The notes below the pieces were generated by a model that was given only the letters and a program-made list of their open reading frames with translations, was not told the origin of the DNA and ran no database searches. 14,548 bases of DNA. It comes from Thiohalobacter sp. GTDB lineage: Bacteria; Pseudomonadota; Gammaproteobacteria; Thiohalobacterales; Thiohalobacteraceae. Below, piece by piece: positions 13,343-14,548 of this stretch (position 1 is the stretch's first letter; each line of letters opens with the position of its first letter). Position numbers and translations under genes: made by a program. The stretch spans positions 1 through 14,548 of the forward strand of contig JALVEM010000090.1 of assembly GCA_027030825.1 (NCBI GenBank), written 5' to 3'.

Positions 13343-14326
13343 TCAACTCCTTGCCTGTTGCATCAACGGCGTGACCACGGGCGCAGGCAGACGCCGAAGG
13401 GGGTAGGCGCGGCTGCCCTGGCGGGTGCCCCGGCTGCGGAAGGTCTCGACGATGGCATTGATCACGATCCACTTGTGCGCGCACCAGGCCGGCGCGAGCA
13501 GAATGTCGGTGCCGGCCGTGCCGGTGACCCGGTGGATGACCACCTCGGGTGGCGTGCACTCCAGGAGATCAACCACCTGATCGACGTACTCGCGCATGGT
13601 CAGCGGCCGGTACTGTCCGCGACGCCACTGGTGGGCGAGCATCGTGTGCCTCACCACGTGCAGGGGATGGAACTTGAGGCCTTCGACGCCGAGCTCGAGC
13701 ACCTGCGCCAGCGTCGTTCTGGCATGCTCCGGCCCTTCCCCGGGCAGCCCCAGGATCAGATGGGTACACACCCGCAGGCCGCGTGCGTGGGCCCGCTGCA
13801 CGGCGGAACGGTACGCCGCGAAGCCGTGCCCCCGGTTGACGCGCGCGAGCGTCACGTCCCAGGCCGACTGCAGTCCCAGCTCCAGCCAGACCTCGTGGCC
13901 CCGATCCTGGTAGCCGGCGAGCAGGTCGAGGACCGGATCGGGCACGCAGTCCGGACGCGTGCCGATCGACAGACCGATCACGTCGGGCTCGGCCAGGGCG
14001 AGTCCGTAGAGGGCGGCCAGTTCCTCGAGGCCTCTGCCGTGGGTATTGGTATAGGCCTGGAAGTAGGCCAGATACTTCCGTGCCCCGGTGCGCCTGCGGA
14101 TGACGCGCCGCCCCGCGGCGATCTGCTCGGGAATCGGCACGACCCTGCGCGCATTGGGCGAAAAGGAGGCATTGTTGCAGAAGGTACAGCCGCCGCGACC
14201 CACGGTACCGTCCCGGTTGGGACAGGTGAAGCCGGCATGGATCGCGATCTTGTGCACCCGTTCCCCGTGGCGCTCGAGCAACTCCCGCCCCAGGGTGCGA
14301 ACGTGATCGGTCAGTACCATGTGCAT
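13343..14326 (-). CDS. Radical SAM protein, YhcC type (TIGR01212-like)
   Basis: A radical SAM protein of the YhcC family, whose reaction is not established as far as I know. The 327-residue product has the family's unusual cluster motif CX11CX2C: Cys35, Cys47 and Cys50 within FTCPNRDGTVGRGGCTFCN. Other family blocks are YFQAYTNTHG, IGLSIGTRPDC, WLELGLQSAWD and HLILGLPGE. The C-terminal part (VIHRVTGTAGTD, HKWIVINAI) is also typical. Start 14326 is preceded by a GAGA five bases upstream; 14320 (MVLTDHV) is the alternative, and longer starts would include the FNR box and promoter. It is the first gene of an operon with ubiU (two-base gap) and ubiV, so it is likely expressed under anoxia with them; a role in that pathway is only a hypothesis. 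Confidence 0.9.
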   Translation of the reverse strand: MHMVLTDHVRTLGRELLERHGERVHKIAIHAGFTCPNRDGTVGRGGCTFCNNASFSPNARRVVPIPEQIAAGRRVIRRRTGARKYLAYFQAYTNTHGRGLEELAALYGLALAEPDVIGLSIGTRPDCVPDPVLDLLAGYQDRGHEVWLELGLQSAWDVTLARVNRGHGFAAYRSAVQRAHARGLRVCTHLILGLPGEGPEHARTTLAQVLELGVEGLKFHPLHVVRHTMLAHQWRRGQYRPLTMREYVDQVVDLLECTPPEVVIHRVTGTAGTDILLAPAWCAHKWIVINAIVETFRSRGTRQGSRAYPLRRLPAPVVTPLMQQARS

Positions 14327-14349
14327 CCATATCTCGTATGGAACTGCGG

Positions 14350-14355
14350 ATTCTT
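14350..14355 (-). promoter_or_regulatory. Putative -10 element of the yhcC-ubiUV promoter
   Basis: AAGAAT on the minus strand matches four of six -10 bases. It would start transcription at about 14343, which puts the FNR-like box at exactly -41.5, the class II activation position, and leaves a leader of about 17 bases before the ATG at 14326. Confidence 0.45.
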
Positions 14356-14377
14356 CCACGTCGGGAAGTGGGTCGAA

Positions 14378-14391
14378 TTGATTCGGGTCAA
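14378..14391. promoter_or_regulatory. FNR/ANR box upstream of yhcC-ubiU-ubiV
   Basis: TTGAT-TCGG-GTCAA matches nine of ten conserved positions of TTGAT-N4-ATCAA. Its centre at 14384.5 lies 41.5 bases upstream of the start implied by AAGAAT at 14355-14350. In E. coli ubiUV are induced under anoxia by FNR, so function and position agree. The same box could also affect the divergent gene at 14478. Confidence 0.7.
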
Positions 14392-14477
14392 TGAGATTCG
14401 CAACCCGCCGGCGCAGTGTATGCCGCCGAACGCACGACTTTTCCTGTGAAAGGGATCTCCAGGGGATTGGAAGAGAC

Positions 14478-14548
14478 ATGTCACTGGCACCCGACCCGGT
14501 TCCGCACCACCCGCCCTTTCCCGCTACCGACGACGAAGACGCCTGGCA
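14478..14548 (+). CDS. Start of an unidentified gene, cut by the window edge
   Basis: An ATG at 14478 opens a frame that runs to the end of the window without a stop (23 full codons, beginning MSLAPDPVPHHPPFP and continuing with an acidic stretch ATDDEDAW). GGAAGAG lies just upstream as a possible ribosome site. The divergent arrangement to yhcC with a shared 150-base control region supports a real gene, but the fragment is too short to recognise a family. The Pro/His-rich start suggests a flexible N-terminus. Confidence 0.4.
   Translation, partial: MSLAPDPVPHHPPFPATDDEDAW

Noticed and set aside
12336..14449. Two long plus-strand open frames opposite ubiU and the radical SAM gene
   Set aside because: Both are antisense to genes with conserved catalytic cysteines; composition is that of shadow frames.

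Overview
The window is a GC-rich stretch of chromosome from what looks like a gammaproteobacterium able to respire nitrate. The pointers are an E. coli-type SpeD, a Crp/Vfr regulator nearly identical to E. coli CRP in its recognition helix, a crp-osmC-speD neighbourhood like that around vfr in Pseudomonas, a nap operon in the E. coli order (napFDAGHBC), and UbiU/UbiV proteins with the cysteine pattern known from E. coli. Genus cannot be read from the sequence; a facultatively anaerobic or sulfur-oxidising lineage of the Chromatiales type would fit, but that is a guess.

Layout. 1-180: repeat-rich intergenic DNA. 181-1449 (minus): speD and an osmC-like gene. 1559-2206 (plus): crp/vfr, divergent from osmC. 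A perfect 17-bp hairpin at 2195-2233 separates it from the convergent nap operon, which runs on the minus strand from napF (start at 8561) to napC (stop at 2239). 8562-8770 is the divergent nap/pdxS regulatory region. 8771-10724 (plus): pdxS-pdxT-ubiT, tightly overlapping. 10725-11433: a 709-base gene-free spacer filled with several repeat families. 11434-14326 (minus): an operon of a YhcC-type radical SAM gene, ubiU and ubiV. 14327-14477: a divergent promoter region with an excellent FNR-type box. 14478 onward: the start of a plus-strand gene cut by the window edge.

How the genes fit together. NapA and NapB reduce nitrate in the periplasm with electrons from quinol passed through NapC and NapGH; NapD and NapF support NapA maturation. 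UbiT, UbiU and UbiV make ubiquinone without O2 and so could supply the quinone pool when the usual O2-using hydroxylases cannot work. PdxS and PdxT make pyridoxal phosphate without O2, unlike the DXP-dependent route of most gammaproteobacteria, which ends in the O2-using oxidase PdxH. UbiT is translationally coupled to PdxST, and FNR-like boxes lie upstream of both the nap/pdx divergent region and the yhcC-ubiUV operon. My main inference is that 8.5-14.4 kb is an anoxic-growth module joining O2-independent cofactor synthesis to nitrate respiration. Each enzyme family is known; the particular combination and coupling are what deserve attention.
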